A DNA stretch of 64,000 nucleotides from Microbacterium halophytorum. Its GTDB lineage: Bacteria; Actinomycetota; Actinomycetes; Actinomycetales; Microbacteriaceae. Position numbers and translations under genes: made by a program. Shown here piece after piece: positions 34,327-42,336 of this stretch; position 1 is the stretch's first letter, and each line of letters starts with the position of its first letter. The stretch is taken from positions 50,082 to 114,081 of the forward strand of contig NZ_PNFA01000014.1 in the NCBI RefSeq assembly GCF_002970975.1, written 5' to 3'. Under the pieces are notes generated by a model. That model searched no databases, was not told the origin of the DNA, and saw only the letters and a program-made list of their open reading frames with translations.

Positions 34327-34881
34327 TCAGCGGCGCGCGACGCGGCGCGGGGCGGCCCCCGCGCGCTCGAGGGCCTTGCCGATTCCGATGCCGACGAAGG
34401 TCCAGACGACCGGGCCGAGCAGCGACAGGCAGAGGTAGGCGATGCGCGCCCACACGGGGAGCGCGGCGAGGTCGGCCGCGAACCACACGGCGACGGCGAC
34501 GATCGCGCCGATGATCAGGGCCGAGATCAGGTATCGCCACCAGCTCCAGGCCCGGTAGCGGAACATCGCCGCGACGCCCTCCTGCACGAGCCCGAACATC
34601 AGCGCCGTGCCCAGGAACTGGGGGATGTAGACGGGGGCGATCGCGGAGCCGACGAGGCCGGCGAGAACGTGGGTCAGCAGCGCGACGCCCGGCATCCGGA
34701 ACAGCTCCTGCGCGACGATGCCCGGCAGGGTGTGGACGCCCAACAGGAAGCCGTAGAGGAACGGCACGGTCGCGAGCACCGGAACCGACAGCCAGCCCTC
34801 GATCCCGCCGAGGAGGCCCGTCACGACCGCGATCGCGGCGCACACGAGGAGGACGCGCGTCGACATGCCCTGCTTGCTCAC
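34327..34881 (-). CDS. ECF transporter substrate-binding (S) component, YkoE-like
   Basis: 184-residue membrane protein with about five to six hydrophobic segments, giving substrate specificity to the fused ECF module downstream. Resemblance to YkoE (thiamine/HMP type) is by pattern only: PFLYGFLLGVHTLPGIV, ELFRMPGVALLTHVLAGLVG, MFGLVQEGVAAMFRYRAWSWW. No TPP riboswitch is visible upstream; instead an IdeR/DtxR-like dyad overlaps the promoter. The C-terminus is basic (GAAPRRVARR). GTG 34881 is chosen because TAGGAT lies 6 nt upstream; an in-frame ATG 15 bases later is the alternative. The substrate might be a vitamin or, given the box, an iron-related compound. Confidence 0.75.
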   Translation of the reverse strand: MSKQGMSTRVLLVCAAIAVVTGLLGGIEGWLSVPVLATVPFLYGFLLGVHTLPGIVAQELFRMPGVALLTHVLAGLVGSAIAPVYIPQFLGTALMFGLVQEGVAAMFRYRAWSWWRYLISALIIGAIVAVAVWFAADLAALPVWARIAYLCLSLLGPVVWTFVGIGIGKALERAGAAPRRVARR

Positions 34882-34887
34882 CCCGGT

Positions 34888-34920
34888 ATCCTACCGGGGC
34901 CAGCTGAGGCAAGCCTTAGT
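34888..34920 (-). promoter_or_regulatory. ECF promoter with IdeR/DtxR-like box
   Basis: -10 TAGGAT (34888-34893) lies 6 nt before the GTG. The dyad CTnAGGCAAGCCTnAG (34904-34919) overlaps the expected -35 position. It matches the left part of the DtxR/IdeR consensus TnAGGnnAGnCTnA, as in several known degenerate sites. Iron repression of the ECF operon is inferred. Confidence 0.45.
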
Positions 34921-34925
34921 GCGGC

Positions 34926-35237
34926 TCAGCGCTTGGCGGGCCAGTCGATGTCGGCGCCGGCGACGTCGTGCGTGCTGAGGTACTTCGCGATGAACGGGCA
35001 CAGCGGAACGATCGTCTCGCCGCGATCGACCGCGTCGGCGAGGGCCTCCGCGGCGAGGGTGTTCGCAAGGCCCTGCCCCTTGAACGCCGGGTCGACCTCG
35101 GTGTGCACGAAGCGGATCTTGCCGGGGCGCCGCATGAACTCGGCGAAGCCCGCGAGGGTCTCCCGGCCGGATCCGTCGAAGGTGAAGATCTCGTACCGGT
35201 TCTGGTCGTCGTTGCGCACGACGCGTGGGCTCGCCAT
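34926..35237 (-). CDS. GNAT-fold N-acetyltransferase, short YjdJ/COG2388 type
   Basis: 103-residue acetyltransferase of the small COG2388 group. Seen: NRYEIFTFDGSGRETLAGFAEF, then IRFVHTEVDPAFKGQGLANTLAAEALADAV, where VDPAFKGQGLANTL is the acetyl-CoA pyrophosphate loop (V.p..rg.G.g..L), and IVPLCPFIAKYLSTHDV typical of this group. Substrate unknown. ATG at 35237 with TACGGT 6 nt upstream. Although the frame stays open for 2 kb upstream, that part is antisense to recQ. Divergent from recQ. Confidence 0.9.
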   Translation of the reverse strand: MASPRVVRNDDQNRYEIFTFDGSGRETLAGFAEFMRRPGKIRFVHTEVDPAFKGQGLANTLAAEALADAVDRGETIVPLCPFIAKYLSTHDVAGADIDWPAKR

Positions 35238-35243
35238 GCGCCA

Positions 35244-35249
35244 ACCGTA
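35244..35249 (-). promoter_or_regulatory. -10 hexamer TACGGT for the GNAT gene
   Basis: Minus-strand TACGGT, then TGGCGC, then ATG at 35237. Leaderless pattern. Confidence 0.5.
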
Positions 35250-35333
35250 CGCTCCCGGGGCGCCGGATGGGGCCGCCCCTGCCGATCCGTCCACAGGCGC
35301 GTCGGCGCACAGCCGAGCGTCGCCGGTCGCACC

Positions 35334-35339
35334 TACCCT
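35334..35339 (+). promoter_or_regulatory. -10 hexamer TACCCT for recQ
   Basis: TACCCT, then GGAGGG, then the GTG at 35346. The intervening purines could also act as a Shine-Dalgarno sequence, but the spacing matches the leaderless set. Confidence 0.5.
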
Positions 35340-35345
35340 GGAGGG

Positions 35346-37391
35346 GTGACCACGAGCGAGCCCTACCCGTACCCCGACGACGAGTGGGTGCCGCCCGAGG
35401 AGCCGCTCGACGACGCCTACGGCGAGCCGTACCCCGGCGACCCGTACGCCGAGCAGGCGTATTCCGGCGGTGCTATCGAGTGGGCGGGGCCCGGTGTGCA
35501 GATCGACCGCACGGCTCAGAGCGCTGCGACCCCCGCCGGAGGGCGGGTCGGGTCCACGGCCGCGCCATCGCGCTATGCGACCGCGCTCGAAGCACTCACG
35601 ACCGTCTACGGCTACGGCTCCTTCCGCGGCGACCAGGCCGCCGTCGTCGACCAGGTCATCTCCGGCGGCGACGCCGTCGTGCTGATGCCGACGGGCGGCG
35701 GCAAGAGTCTCTGCTATCAGATCCCCGCGCTCGTCCGCGAGGGCACGGGGCTCGTCGTCTCGCCCCTCATCGCGCTCATGCACGACCAGGTCGACGCCCT
35801 GCGCAACAACGGCATCAATGCGGCGTACCTCAACTCGACCCAGACGCCGGACGAGCGGCAGCAGGTCGAGCGCGAGTACCTCGCCGGTGAGCTCGACATC
35901 CTCTACGTCGCCCCCGAGCGCCTCGGCATGGCGCAGATGGTCTCGTTCCTGCAACGCGGATCGCTCAGCGTCATCGCCGTCGACGAGGCGCACTGCGTCA
36001 GCCAGTGGGGCCATGACTTCCGGCCCGACTACCTCGCGCTGGGCGAGCTCGGTGAGAAGTTCCCCGGCGTCCCGCGCCTCGCCCTCACGGCGACGGCCAC
36101 GCGCGAGACCCACCAGGAGATCACGGAGCGCCTCGACCTGCCGCAGGCGAAGCACTTCGTCGCGAGCTTCGACAGGCCGAACATCCAGTACCGCATCGAG
36201 GCCAAGCGCGAGCCGCGCAAGCAGCTGCTGAGCTTCATCCGGTCGCTGCCCGAGCAGTCCGCGGGGATCGTCTACGCGCTCAGCCGCAAGTCGGTCGAAG
36301 AAACGGCGGCGTTCCTGGCCGGCAACGGCGTCGACGCGATTCCGTACCACGCGGGCCTCGATGCCGGCGTGCGCGCCCGCAATCAGTCGCGCTTCCTGCG
36401 CGAGGACGGCGTCGTGGTCGTCGCGACGATCGCGTTCGGCATGGGGATCGACAAGCCCGACGTCCGCTTCGTCGCGCACGTCGACCTGCCCAAGTCGGTC
36501 GAGGGCTACTACCAGGAGACCGGTCGCGCGGGCCGCGACGGCGAGCCCAGCATCGCCTGGATGGCGTACGGGCTCGGCGACGTCGTGCAGCAGCGCCGGA
36601 TGATCAACCAGAGCGACGGCGACCGCGCGATCCAGCAGCGGCAGAGCCAGCACCTCGACGCGATGCTCGCCCTGTGCGAGACGGTCTCGTGCCGCCGCCA
36701 GAACCTCCTCGCGTACTTCGGCGAGGAGTCGGGGGCGTGCGGCAACTGCGACACCTGCCTGACGCCGCCCGAGACGTGGGACGGGCTCGTCGCATCGCAG
36801 AAGCTGATGTCGACGATCGTTCGGCTCAAGAGAGAGCGCAACCAGGCGTTCGGCGCGGGCCAGATCATCGACATCCTCCGCGGCGCGCAGACCGAGCGCA
36901 TCCGGCGCATGCGCCACGATCAGATCGCCACGTACGGCATCGGTGCCGATCTGTCGGAGCAGGACTGGCGCAGCGTCATCCGGCAGCTGCTGGCCCAGGG
37001 GCTCCTCGCATCGCAGGGGGAGTACGGCACGCTCGCCGTGACGGACGCGTCGTCGGGTGTGCTGCGCGGTGAGACGCCCGTGCCCCTGCGGAAGGACGTG
37101 ATCGGCCGCGTCTCCCGCGGCGGCGGGGGCGGCGCGAAGAAGTCGTCGGCAGCGGCCCAGGTCGCGCCGGAGGACCAGCCGCTGTTCGAGGCGCTGCGTG
37201 CCTGGCGCACGGAGCAGGCGAAGGAGCAGGGCGTTCCCGCCTACGTCGTGTTCGCCGACGCGACCCTGCGGGCGCTCGCGCAGCACCGGCCGGCATCGAT
37301 GGATCAGCTCGACGGCATCAGCGGAATCGGCGCGAAGAAGCGCGAGCAGTACGGCGGCGCCGTGCTCGAGGTCATCGCGACCGGCGCGTAG
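35346..37391 (+). CDS. recQ: RecQ-family ATP-dependent DNA helicase
   Basis: 3'-5' DNA helicase for recombination and fork repair, 681 residues. Seen: an acidic, Pro/Tyr-rich N-terminal extension of about 75 residues absent from E. coli RecQ; motif 0 YGYGSFRGDQAAVVDQV; Walker A MPTGGGKSLCYQIPAL; DEAH box IAVDEAHCVSQWGHDFRPDY; TATATRET; GIVYALSRKSVEE; ETGRAGRDG; the RQC zinc site with Cys in SCRRQNLLAYFGEES and ACGNCDTCL; a winged helix; and a C-terminal HRDC domain with MDQLDGISGIGAKKREQYG. The GTG start is set by the -10 element. Divergent from the GNAT gene. Confidence 0.95.
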   Translation: MTTSEPYPYPDDEWVPPEEPLDDAYGEPYPGDPYAEQAYSGGAIEWAGPGVQIDRTAQSAATPAGGRVGSTAAPSRYATALEALTTVYGYGSFRGDQAAVVDQVISGGDAVVLMPTGGGKSLCYQIPALVREGTGLVVSPLIALMHDQVDALRNNGINAAYLNSTQTPDERQQVEREYLAGELDILYVAPERLGMAQMVSFLQRGSLSVIAVDEAHCVSQWGHDFRPDYLALGELGEKFPGVPRLALTATATRETHQEITERLDLPQAKHFVASFDRPNIQYRIEAKREPRKQLLSFIRSLPEQSAGIVYALSRKSVEETAAFLAGNGVDAIPYHAGLDAGVRARNQSRFLREDGVVVVATIAFGMGIDKPDVRFVAHVDLPKSVEGYYQETGRAGRDGEPSIAWMAYGLGDVVQQRRMINQSDGDRAIQQRQSQHLDAMLALCETVSCRRQNLLAYFGEESGACGNCDTCLTPPETWDGLVASQKLMSTIVRLKRERNQAFGAGQIIDILRGAQTERIRRMRHDQIATYGIGADLSEQDWRSVIRQLLAQGLLASQGEYGTLAVTDASSGVLRGETPVPLRKDVIGRVSRGGGGGAKKSSAAAQVAPEDQPLFEALRAWRTEQAKEQGVPAYVVFADATLRALAQHRPASMDQLDGISGIGAKKREQYGGAVLEVIATGA

Positions 37392-37402
37392 TCTACGGCG
37401 TC

Positions 37403-37434
37403 TCGACGCATAGCGGAAGGCATCTCTGCGTCGA
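37403..37434 (+). terminator. Possible recQ terminator
   Basis: TCGACGCA / TGCGTCGA 8-bp perfect arms with a 16-nt loop, 11 bp after the recQ stop codon. Confidence 0.4.
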
Positions 37435-37623
37435 TCCGCGGTGATTCTGCTTGAACGCTCGGAGAACTCGATACTGACGGAATTCCGGAGGGCCTGGTCG
37501 GGGGCGAGATTCTGGATGCCCCTGGCGGGTTTCCGCCGATGCGTTCCGTGCAGCGGTCGCAGAGTCGGGCGCCTCCGCGCGGCGCGTGAGCTCCATGCGG
37601 CCGTGCGGCGTCGTTCGGCGGCG

Positions 37624-37660
37624 GAGTCGACCTGCCCGGGGAGTCGACCTGCCCGGGGAG
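37624..37660. repeat. 17-bp tandem repeat, about 2.2 copies
   Basis: Unit GAGTCGACCTGCCCGGG at 37624-37640 and 37641-37657, followed by the start of a third. A diverged relative, ACCTACCCGGGGAGTTGACC, lies at 37813-37832. Confidence 0.7.
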
Positions 37661-38092
37661 TCGTCCGTACCGCGGGCCGGTTGCATCGAGCTCAGGCCGC
37701 TGACCGGCCCGCACTTGACTGCCGGAGCGGGGTCGTTCTCGCGCCATGACGGGATGCTCGCGCGGTGCGCGCGCATCGTGTCACCGCATGACGCGGCCCA
37801 TGGGCGGAGCGAACCTACCCGGGGAGTTGACCATCCTGCACCCTTGAGGCTTCCTGTCTCAGTGGGAACGACCGTCCTTGCTCGCGGAACTGTGCACGAT
37901 GTTCAGAATCGCGGTGCATGTTGCCCGTATCCCGGAACGCCGTTATCGGATTGTTACCGCTTGGCGGTGGACGCGGTTGCCGGAATACCGATTGTGTAGG
38001 TCCCGAGTCTTCAGACTCAGCACGGTGCAATGCCGTGCCACCAGGCGGGCGGAGCGACCGACTCGCTACGGCATTCTTGGGGAGATGCACGT

Positions 38093-41000
38093 ATGAATCA
38101 TGGAGTACAGCCGCGTTCGCGCGGGAAGCAGCGCTTCAGAGGCCGCGGCCTCAGCGCGGTCGCGATAGGCGGTGTGGCAGCCATCGCAGCGGCGATGGTC
38201 GCGGCGCCGGCTGCGGCTGACGAGCAGGCGACCGAGGCTGATGCTGCCGCGCACGCCCACCTGCTCTTCGCAGAGGGCCTCGGACTCGACGTCGCAGGCG
38301 CGGCCACCGCGTTCAGCGAGCTCGGCGGGACCGAGACGGACAGCAACGATCTCGACGTCAGCGTCCTCAGCGACCTGATCGCGCTCGAGCTCGACGGCAT
38401 CAGTGTCCCCCTGTTGAAGACGGCCGACCAGCAGAACGGTCTGCTGGCCCTCGGCTCGCTCGGTGCGGCCTCCAGTCACGCCGAGTCGACGACCCAGACG
38501 ACGGCGCTCGCCGCTTCCGGTCTGCTGGGCGATGACGGCGCGCTGAATCTCGACGCATACGCCGGTACCTCCGGCGACCCCGCGAGCATCGATGTCACGA
38601 GCCTCCTCGACCAGATCCTCGGCGACGAAGCGGTGGACCTCCTTCTCGACGAGGCGTCCATCGAACTGGGTGCTGTCGGCTCGCAGATCGAGAAGGACGG
38701 CGCGACCGTCGACTCGCTCTACCGGATTGCCGACCTCAACCTCGACTTGCACAGCCCGCTGCTCGGCGATGTGACAGGCCTCGTCGACGACACGCTCGGC
38801 GGTGTGCTCACCCCGATCAACGACGCGATCGGCCCCGACAGCGCGCTGAGCGGGACGATCACGTCGCTCGTGAACGCGCTGGACGCGCTGTCGATCGACA
38901 TTCCGATTGTCGGCGAGACGGGAGTGAGCGCTTCGGTCACCACGCCGCTCGGCATTGACACGAGCTCGCTCACCGAAACGCTGAGCACGACGCTGCTCAA
39001 CGAGCCGCTCGACAACTCGACGGACACCGAAGCCGCAACGGTCTCGGTCGACCTGAGCACCGGATCGGTGAACGTCGACCTGGCTGGCCTGCTGCTGGCG
39101 TCGAACCCCGAGTACACGGACCTGAACGAACTGCCCGCGAACACGGACGTGCTCTCGGATGAGGTCGTCAACGCGGTGACCGAGGGCGTTCTTAGCGCGC
39201 TCACCGGCACCGGCCCTAATTCACTCACGTCGAAGGTGGTCGATGTCGTCACTGACGGCCTCTACGACCTCGAGGTCGGCTTCGGGCTCCAGCTGGGCGT
39301 GTCGGTTCTCGGCGGAGCGGTGACGAACACCACGGTCGACCTGCTCGACGAGGCCGGTGAGCCCGCCACGCTGGGCGGCATCCTCGGCATCGATGGGTAC
39401 ACCCCCGCTTCGCTGACGATCGCGGACGAGGGCGTGCTCTCGGGCGTCATCAGCTTGGTGCAGCCGATCCTCGATGACCTGCAGTCGGCGATCTTCGGGA
39501 CTCTCGGCAACGTGATCAACGGCGCCGCGGGTGAGGACGGTCTGCTCGACACGCTCCAGCCGACGGTGAACGGTGTGCTGAACCCGATCGTCAGCGGCCT
39601 GGTCGGCGACGACGGTGCGGTCAAGGCACTGCTCGACAGCGTTGCGACGATCACGATCAACGAGCAGCCGCAGGCGCTCGACCCGGCGCAGCCGGGCGAC
39701 CTGGGCGACGCTTCGCACACGGTGCGGGCGCTCTCGGTCGACGTGCTGCCCGGCCTGCTCACCAACCCGGTCGAACTGCAGCTCGCGTCGTCGACCGTTC
39801 TCGCTGCGGATGTTGCGGAGTTCGCCCCCGAGCTGACCGCGGAGGACCCGGTCGAGGCCGGCAGCGAGCTGCCGATCACGAGCACGGGTTGGCCGCCGAA
39901 CACCGAGGTGACCGTCACGGTCACGGACGGCACGGGTGAGACGGTCGGCACGCCGATCACGGTCATGACGGACGAGAACGGCGACTTCCCGACCGACACG
40001 ACGTACCTGATCCCGGATGGAACGCCGGCCGGTACTGACTACACCGCCACGGGCGTGGATGCGGACGGCAACACCGCGGACGACATGTTCGAGGTCACCG
40101 AGGCAGCAACTGACCCGGGCACCGAGCCTGGTACGGATCCCGGTACTGACCCGGGCACGGACCCTGGTACGGATCCCGGTACTGACCCGGGCACGGACCC
40201 TGGTACGGATCCCGGTACTGACCCGGGCACGGACCCTGGTACGGATCCCGGTACTGACCCGGGCACGGACCCTGGTACGGATCCCGGTACTGACCCGGGC
40301 ACGGACCCTGGTACGGATCCCGGTACTGACCCGGGCACGGACCCTGGTACGGATCCCGGTACTGACCCGGGCACGGACCCTGGTACGGATCCCGGTACGG
40401 ACCCTGGTACGGATCCCGGTACTGACCCGGGTACGGACCCTGGTACGGATCCCGGTACTGACCCGGGCACGGACCCTGGTACGGATCCCGGTACTGACCC
40501 GGGCACGGACCCCGGTACTGACCCGGGTACGGACCCTGGTACGGATCCCGGTACTGACCCGGGTACGGACCCTGGTACGGATCCCGGTACTGACCCGGGC
40601 ACGGACCCTGGTACGGATCCCGGTACTGACCCGGGCACGGACCCCGGTACGGATCCCGGTACGGACCCTGGTACGGATCCCGGTACTGACCCGGGTACGG
40701 ACCCTGGTACGGATCCCGGTACTGACCCGGGCACGGACCCCGGTACGGACCCGGCCACGGATCCCGGTACTGACCCCGGTACGGACCCTGGTACGGATCC
40801 TGGTACTGACCCGGCCACGGACCCCGTAACGGACACCGACACGACGGATTCGGACACGGACACCGACACGACGGATTCGGACACGGACACCGACACGACG
40901 GATTCGGACACGGGTGACGACACGGGCACGGAGCCGGGTGACGACACCGGTTCGGACACCGGTGACGACTCCTCGACCGAGCCGGGCGACGACGACTCGG

Positions 41001-41416
41001 GCCCCCGGATGGAGCTCGAGCACGACCAGCGCGAGCGCGGTCAGGAGCAGGTGGCCTACGGCTACGGCTTCCAGGCCGGCGAGCAGGTGACGGGCACGAT
41101 GTTCTCCGACGAGTACGACCTCGGCACGCAGGAGGCGGACGCCAACGGTGAGGTCACCTTCACCTGGACGGTCGACGCCGGTGCCGAGCTCGGCGACCAC
41201 GTGGTCGAGCTCGCCGGTGATGAGTCGGGCACGGTCGACGACGAGTTCGAGGTCGTCGCGCAGGGTGCGGCGACCGACGGCAGCGGGGACGGCGACGGCG
41301 ACAGCCTGGCGGTCACCGGTGGCGAGCTCGGTGCCATCGCGCCGATCGCGGTGCTGCTGCTCCTCGCGGGCGTCGGCATCGTCATCGCGGCGCGTCGTAG
41401 TACAGTGCGCGGGTGA
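38093..41416 (+). CDS. Cell-wall surface protein, choice-of-anchor G type, with GTDP repeats
   Basis: 1107-residue secreted protein. N-terminal signal peptide (about 1-42, with GLSAVAIGGVAAIAAAMVAAPAAA before DEQ). Residues 45-580 are an Asp/Leu/Thr-rich beta domain of the choice-of-anchor G group. About 595-670 is an Ig-like domain. Residues 672-911 are 60 tandem tetrapeptides, nearly all GTDP. A DTDTTDS repeat follows, then a second small beta domain (about 965-1060) and the sorting signal LAVTGG, a hydrophobic helix and RRSTVRG. LAxTG is preferred by class E sortases; no sortase is in the window. ATG 38093 has GGGGAG 8 nt upstream. The acidic stalk probably spans the wall. The next gene's promoter lies in its last codons. 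Confidence 0.85.
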   Translation: MNHGVQPRSRGKQRFRGRGLSAVAIGGVAAIAAAMVAAPAAADEQATEADAAAHAHLLFAEGLGLDVAGAATAFSELGGTETDSNDLDVSVLSDLIALELDGISVPLLKTADQQNGLLALGSLGAASSHAESTTQTTALAASGLLGDDGALNLDAYAGTSGDPASIDVTSLLDQILGDEAVDLLLDEASIELGAVGSQIEKDGATVDSLYRIADLNLDLHSPLLGDVTGLVDDTLGGVLTPINDAIGPDSALSGTITSLVNALDALSIDIPIVGETGVSASVTTPLGIDTSSLTETLSTTLLNEPLDNSTDTEAATVSVDLSTGSVNVDLAGLLLASNPEYTDLNELPANTDVLSDEVVNAVTEGVLSALTGTGPNSLTSKVVDVVTDGLYDLEVGFGLQLGVSVLGGAVTNTTVDLLDEAGEPATLGGILGIDGYTPASLTIADEGVLSGVISLVQPILDDLQSAIFGTLGNVINGAAGEDGLLDTLQPTVNGVLNPIVSGLVGDDGAVKALLDSVATITINEQPQALDPAQPGDLGDASHTVRALSVDVLPGLLTNPVELQLASSTVLAADVAEFAPELTAEDPVEAGSELPITSTGWPPNTEVTVTVTDGTGETVGTPITVMTDENGDFPTDTTYLIPDGTPAGTDYTATGVDADGNTADDMFEVTEAATDPGTEPGTDPGTDPGTDPGTDPGTDPGTDPGTDPGTDPGTDPGTDPGTDPGTDPGTDPGTDPGTDPGTDPGTDPGTDPGTDPGTDPGTDPGTDPGTDPGTDPGTDPGTDPGTDPGTDPGTDPGTDPGTDPGTDPGTDPGTDPGTDPGTDPGTDPGTDPGTDPGTDPGTDPGTDPGTDPGTDPGTDPGTDPGTDPGTDPGTDPGTDPGTDPGTDPATDPGTDPGTDPGTDPGTDPATDPVTDTDTTDSDTDTDTTDSDTDTDTTDSDTGDDTGTEPGDDTGSDTGDDSSTEPGDDDSGPRMELEHDQRERGQEQVAYGYGFQAGEQVTGTMFSDEYDLGTQEADANGEVTFTWTVDAGAELGDHVVELAGDESGTVDDEFEVVAQGAATDGSGDGDGDSLAVTGGELGAIAPIAVLLLLAGVGIVIAARRSTVRG
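40106..40825 (+). repeat. 12-bp coding minisatellite, 60 units, encoding GTDP
   Basis: 720 bp of 12-bp units, each Gly/Ala-Thr-Asp/Glu-Pro. Synonymous variants (GGCACGGACCCT, GGTACGGATCCC, GGTACTGACCCG) are arranged in a higher-order 36-bp period for most of the tract, broken near 40390, 40510 and 40640. A second 30-bp repeat encoding DTDTTDSDTD follows to about 40910. Confidence 0.95.
41401..41406 (+). promoter_or_regulatory. -10 hexamer TACAGT within 3' end of surface-protein gene
   Basis: TACAGT, then GCGCGG, then the GTG at 41413. The promoter is inside the coding end of the preceding gene, so DUF5819-HTTM can be transcribed separately. Confidence 0.5.
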
Positions 41417-42336
41417 CGAAAGCCACCCCGGCGTATGAAGACGGGGCGGTCGCGGCTGACAAGCCGCGGCCGCCCCGCCTCTCGCGCGCCGCGAGGGTCA
41501 CGGCGGCCGCTGCCGTCGTGTTCCTCGCGGTGCACATCTTCTTCACGGCGGTGTACGACACCCCGTACGAGGACTTCCGCAACGAGGCGCTGCCGGCGGA
41601 GGCGGCCGAGGACTACATCGACCCCTACCTGCAGCAGGACTATCGCATCTTCGCGCCGAACCCGGCCAACTCCGACCGCAATCTGTGGCTGCGGGCGTGG
41701 GTCGAGACGCCGGACGGTGAGAGGGTCACGACCAAGTGGGTCGATGCGACCTCGATCGAGCTCGCCGAGCCCGCCCGCCGGGTGCTGCGCAAGCAGCTGA
41801 CGGTGCAGGCGGCGCTGCGCCTGAACAGCACGTACTTCGACCTCTCCGAAGAACAGCGCGAGGTGGTCGAGGGCAACACGCACGAGGACGACGACCTCGG
41901 CCCGCTGCAGGACGCGCTCCTCGCCGCCGACGAGGGCGGCGCATCCGAGGCCAAGGCGTTCATCAGGGCGACGAACTTCGCCACCTCCTACGCGACCCAG
42001 GCCGCCAAGGCGCTGTGGGCCGACGACGGTGAGATCCTCGCGGTGCAGACGCGCGCCGTGTCGTCGCCGATCATCCGGTGGGACGACCGCTTCGACGACG
42101 GCGCAGAGCGGCCGAGCTCGAGCTACTCGAAGGCCGGCTGGCGCGCCCCGATGGAATGGTCGGCGCAGAGCACCGAGGGCTTCGCCGCGAGCTTCCTGAA
42201 GTGGGCGGAGAAGGCCGGCGTCGACGGCGAGCTGACCGACGGCGAACCGGATGACGGTGCGGCAGAAGACGCCGAGACGGCGCAGAGCGGCGACGGCGCC
42301 GACGACGAGACCGGTGGAACGGGCGGAGACGAATGA
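41413..42336 (+). CDS. DUF5819 family protein
   Basis: 307-residue protein: short basic N-terminus, one membrane anchor (about residues 28-48, VTAAAAVVFLAVHIFFTAVY), and an extracytoplasmic domain containing NEALPAEAAEDYIDPYLQQDYRIFAPNP (overlapping pieces), typical of DUF5819. A disordered acidic tail of about 45 residues ends TGGTGGDE. DUF5819 genes almost always precede an HTTM gene, as here (4-nt overlap, ATGA). The partner relation suggests a shared membrane complex, perhaps for modification of an exported protein. Biochemical role not known. GTG start within the upstream gene's last codons. Confidence 0.8.
   Translation: MTKATPAYEDGAVAADKPRPPRLSRAARVTAAAAVVFLAVHIFFTAVYDTPYEDFRNEALPAEAAEDYIDPYLQQDYRIFAPNPANSDRNLWLRAWVETPDGERVTTKWVDATSIELAEPARRVLRKQLTVQAALRLNSTYFDLSEEQREVVEGNTHEDDDLGPLQDALLAADEGGASEAKAFIRATNFATSYATQAAKALWADDGEILAVQTRAVSSPIIRWDDRFDDGAERPSSSYSKAGWRAPMEWSAQSTEGFAASFLKWAEKAGVDGELTDGEPDDGAAEDAETAQSGDGADDETGGTGGDE

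Larger units (their letters stand above)
37392..38092. other. 701-bp intergenic region upstream of surface protein
   Basis: The longest gap in the window. It contains a possible recQ terminator (37403-37434), a short tandem repeat (37624-37660) with a diverged third copy at 37813-37832, and a somewhat more A/T-rich last 200 bp that probably holds the promoter of the surface protein. Short open frames exist but lack codon bias and plausible starts. Confidence 0.5.

Noticed and set aside
34882..34925. TPP riboswitch for the YkoE-like ECF operon
   Set aside because: No conserved TPP-aptamer segments (CUGAGA and ACCUGAUCUGG-like) are present, and the gap is too short.
35238..37286. Upstream extension of the GNAT open frame to 786 codons
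   Set aside because: The extra part is antisense to recQ; a -10 element and the family length place the start at 35237.
37441..37749. Small open frame of about 100 codons in the recQ-surface gap
   Set aside because: No codon bias, no ribosome binding site or leaderless -10, and an Arg/Ala-rich composition typical of random high-GC frames.
40106..40825. CRISPR-like array in the GTDP region
   Set aside because: The repeat is in frame, encodes a regular peptide and has no unique spacers.
39221..41200. Long antisense and alternative-frame open reading frames over the GTDP tract (for example RTRVRTR-type and PGSV-type repeats)
   Set aside because: A stop-free 12-bp repeat stays open in most frames; the products are pure low-complexity shadows without starts, signals or domains.
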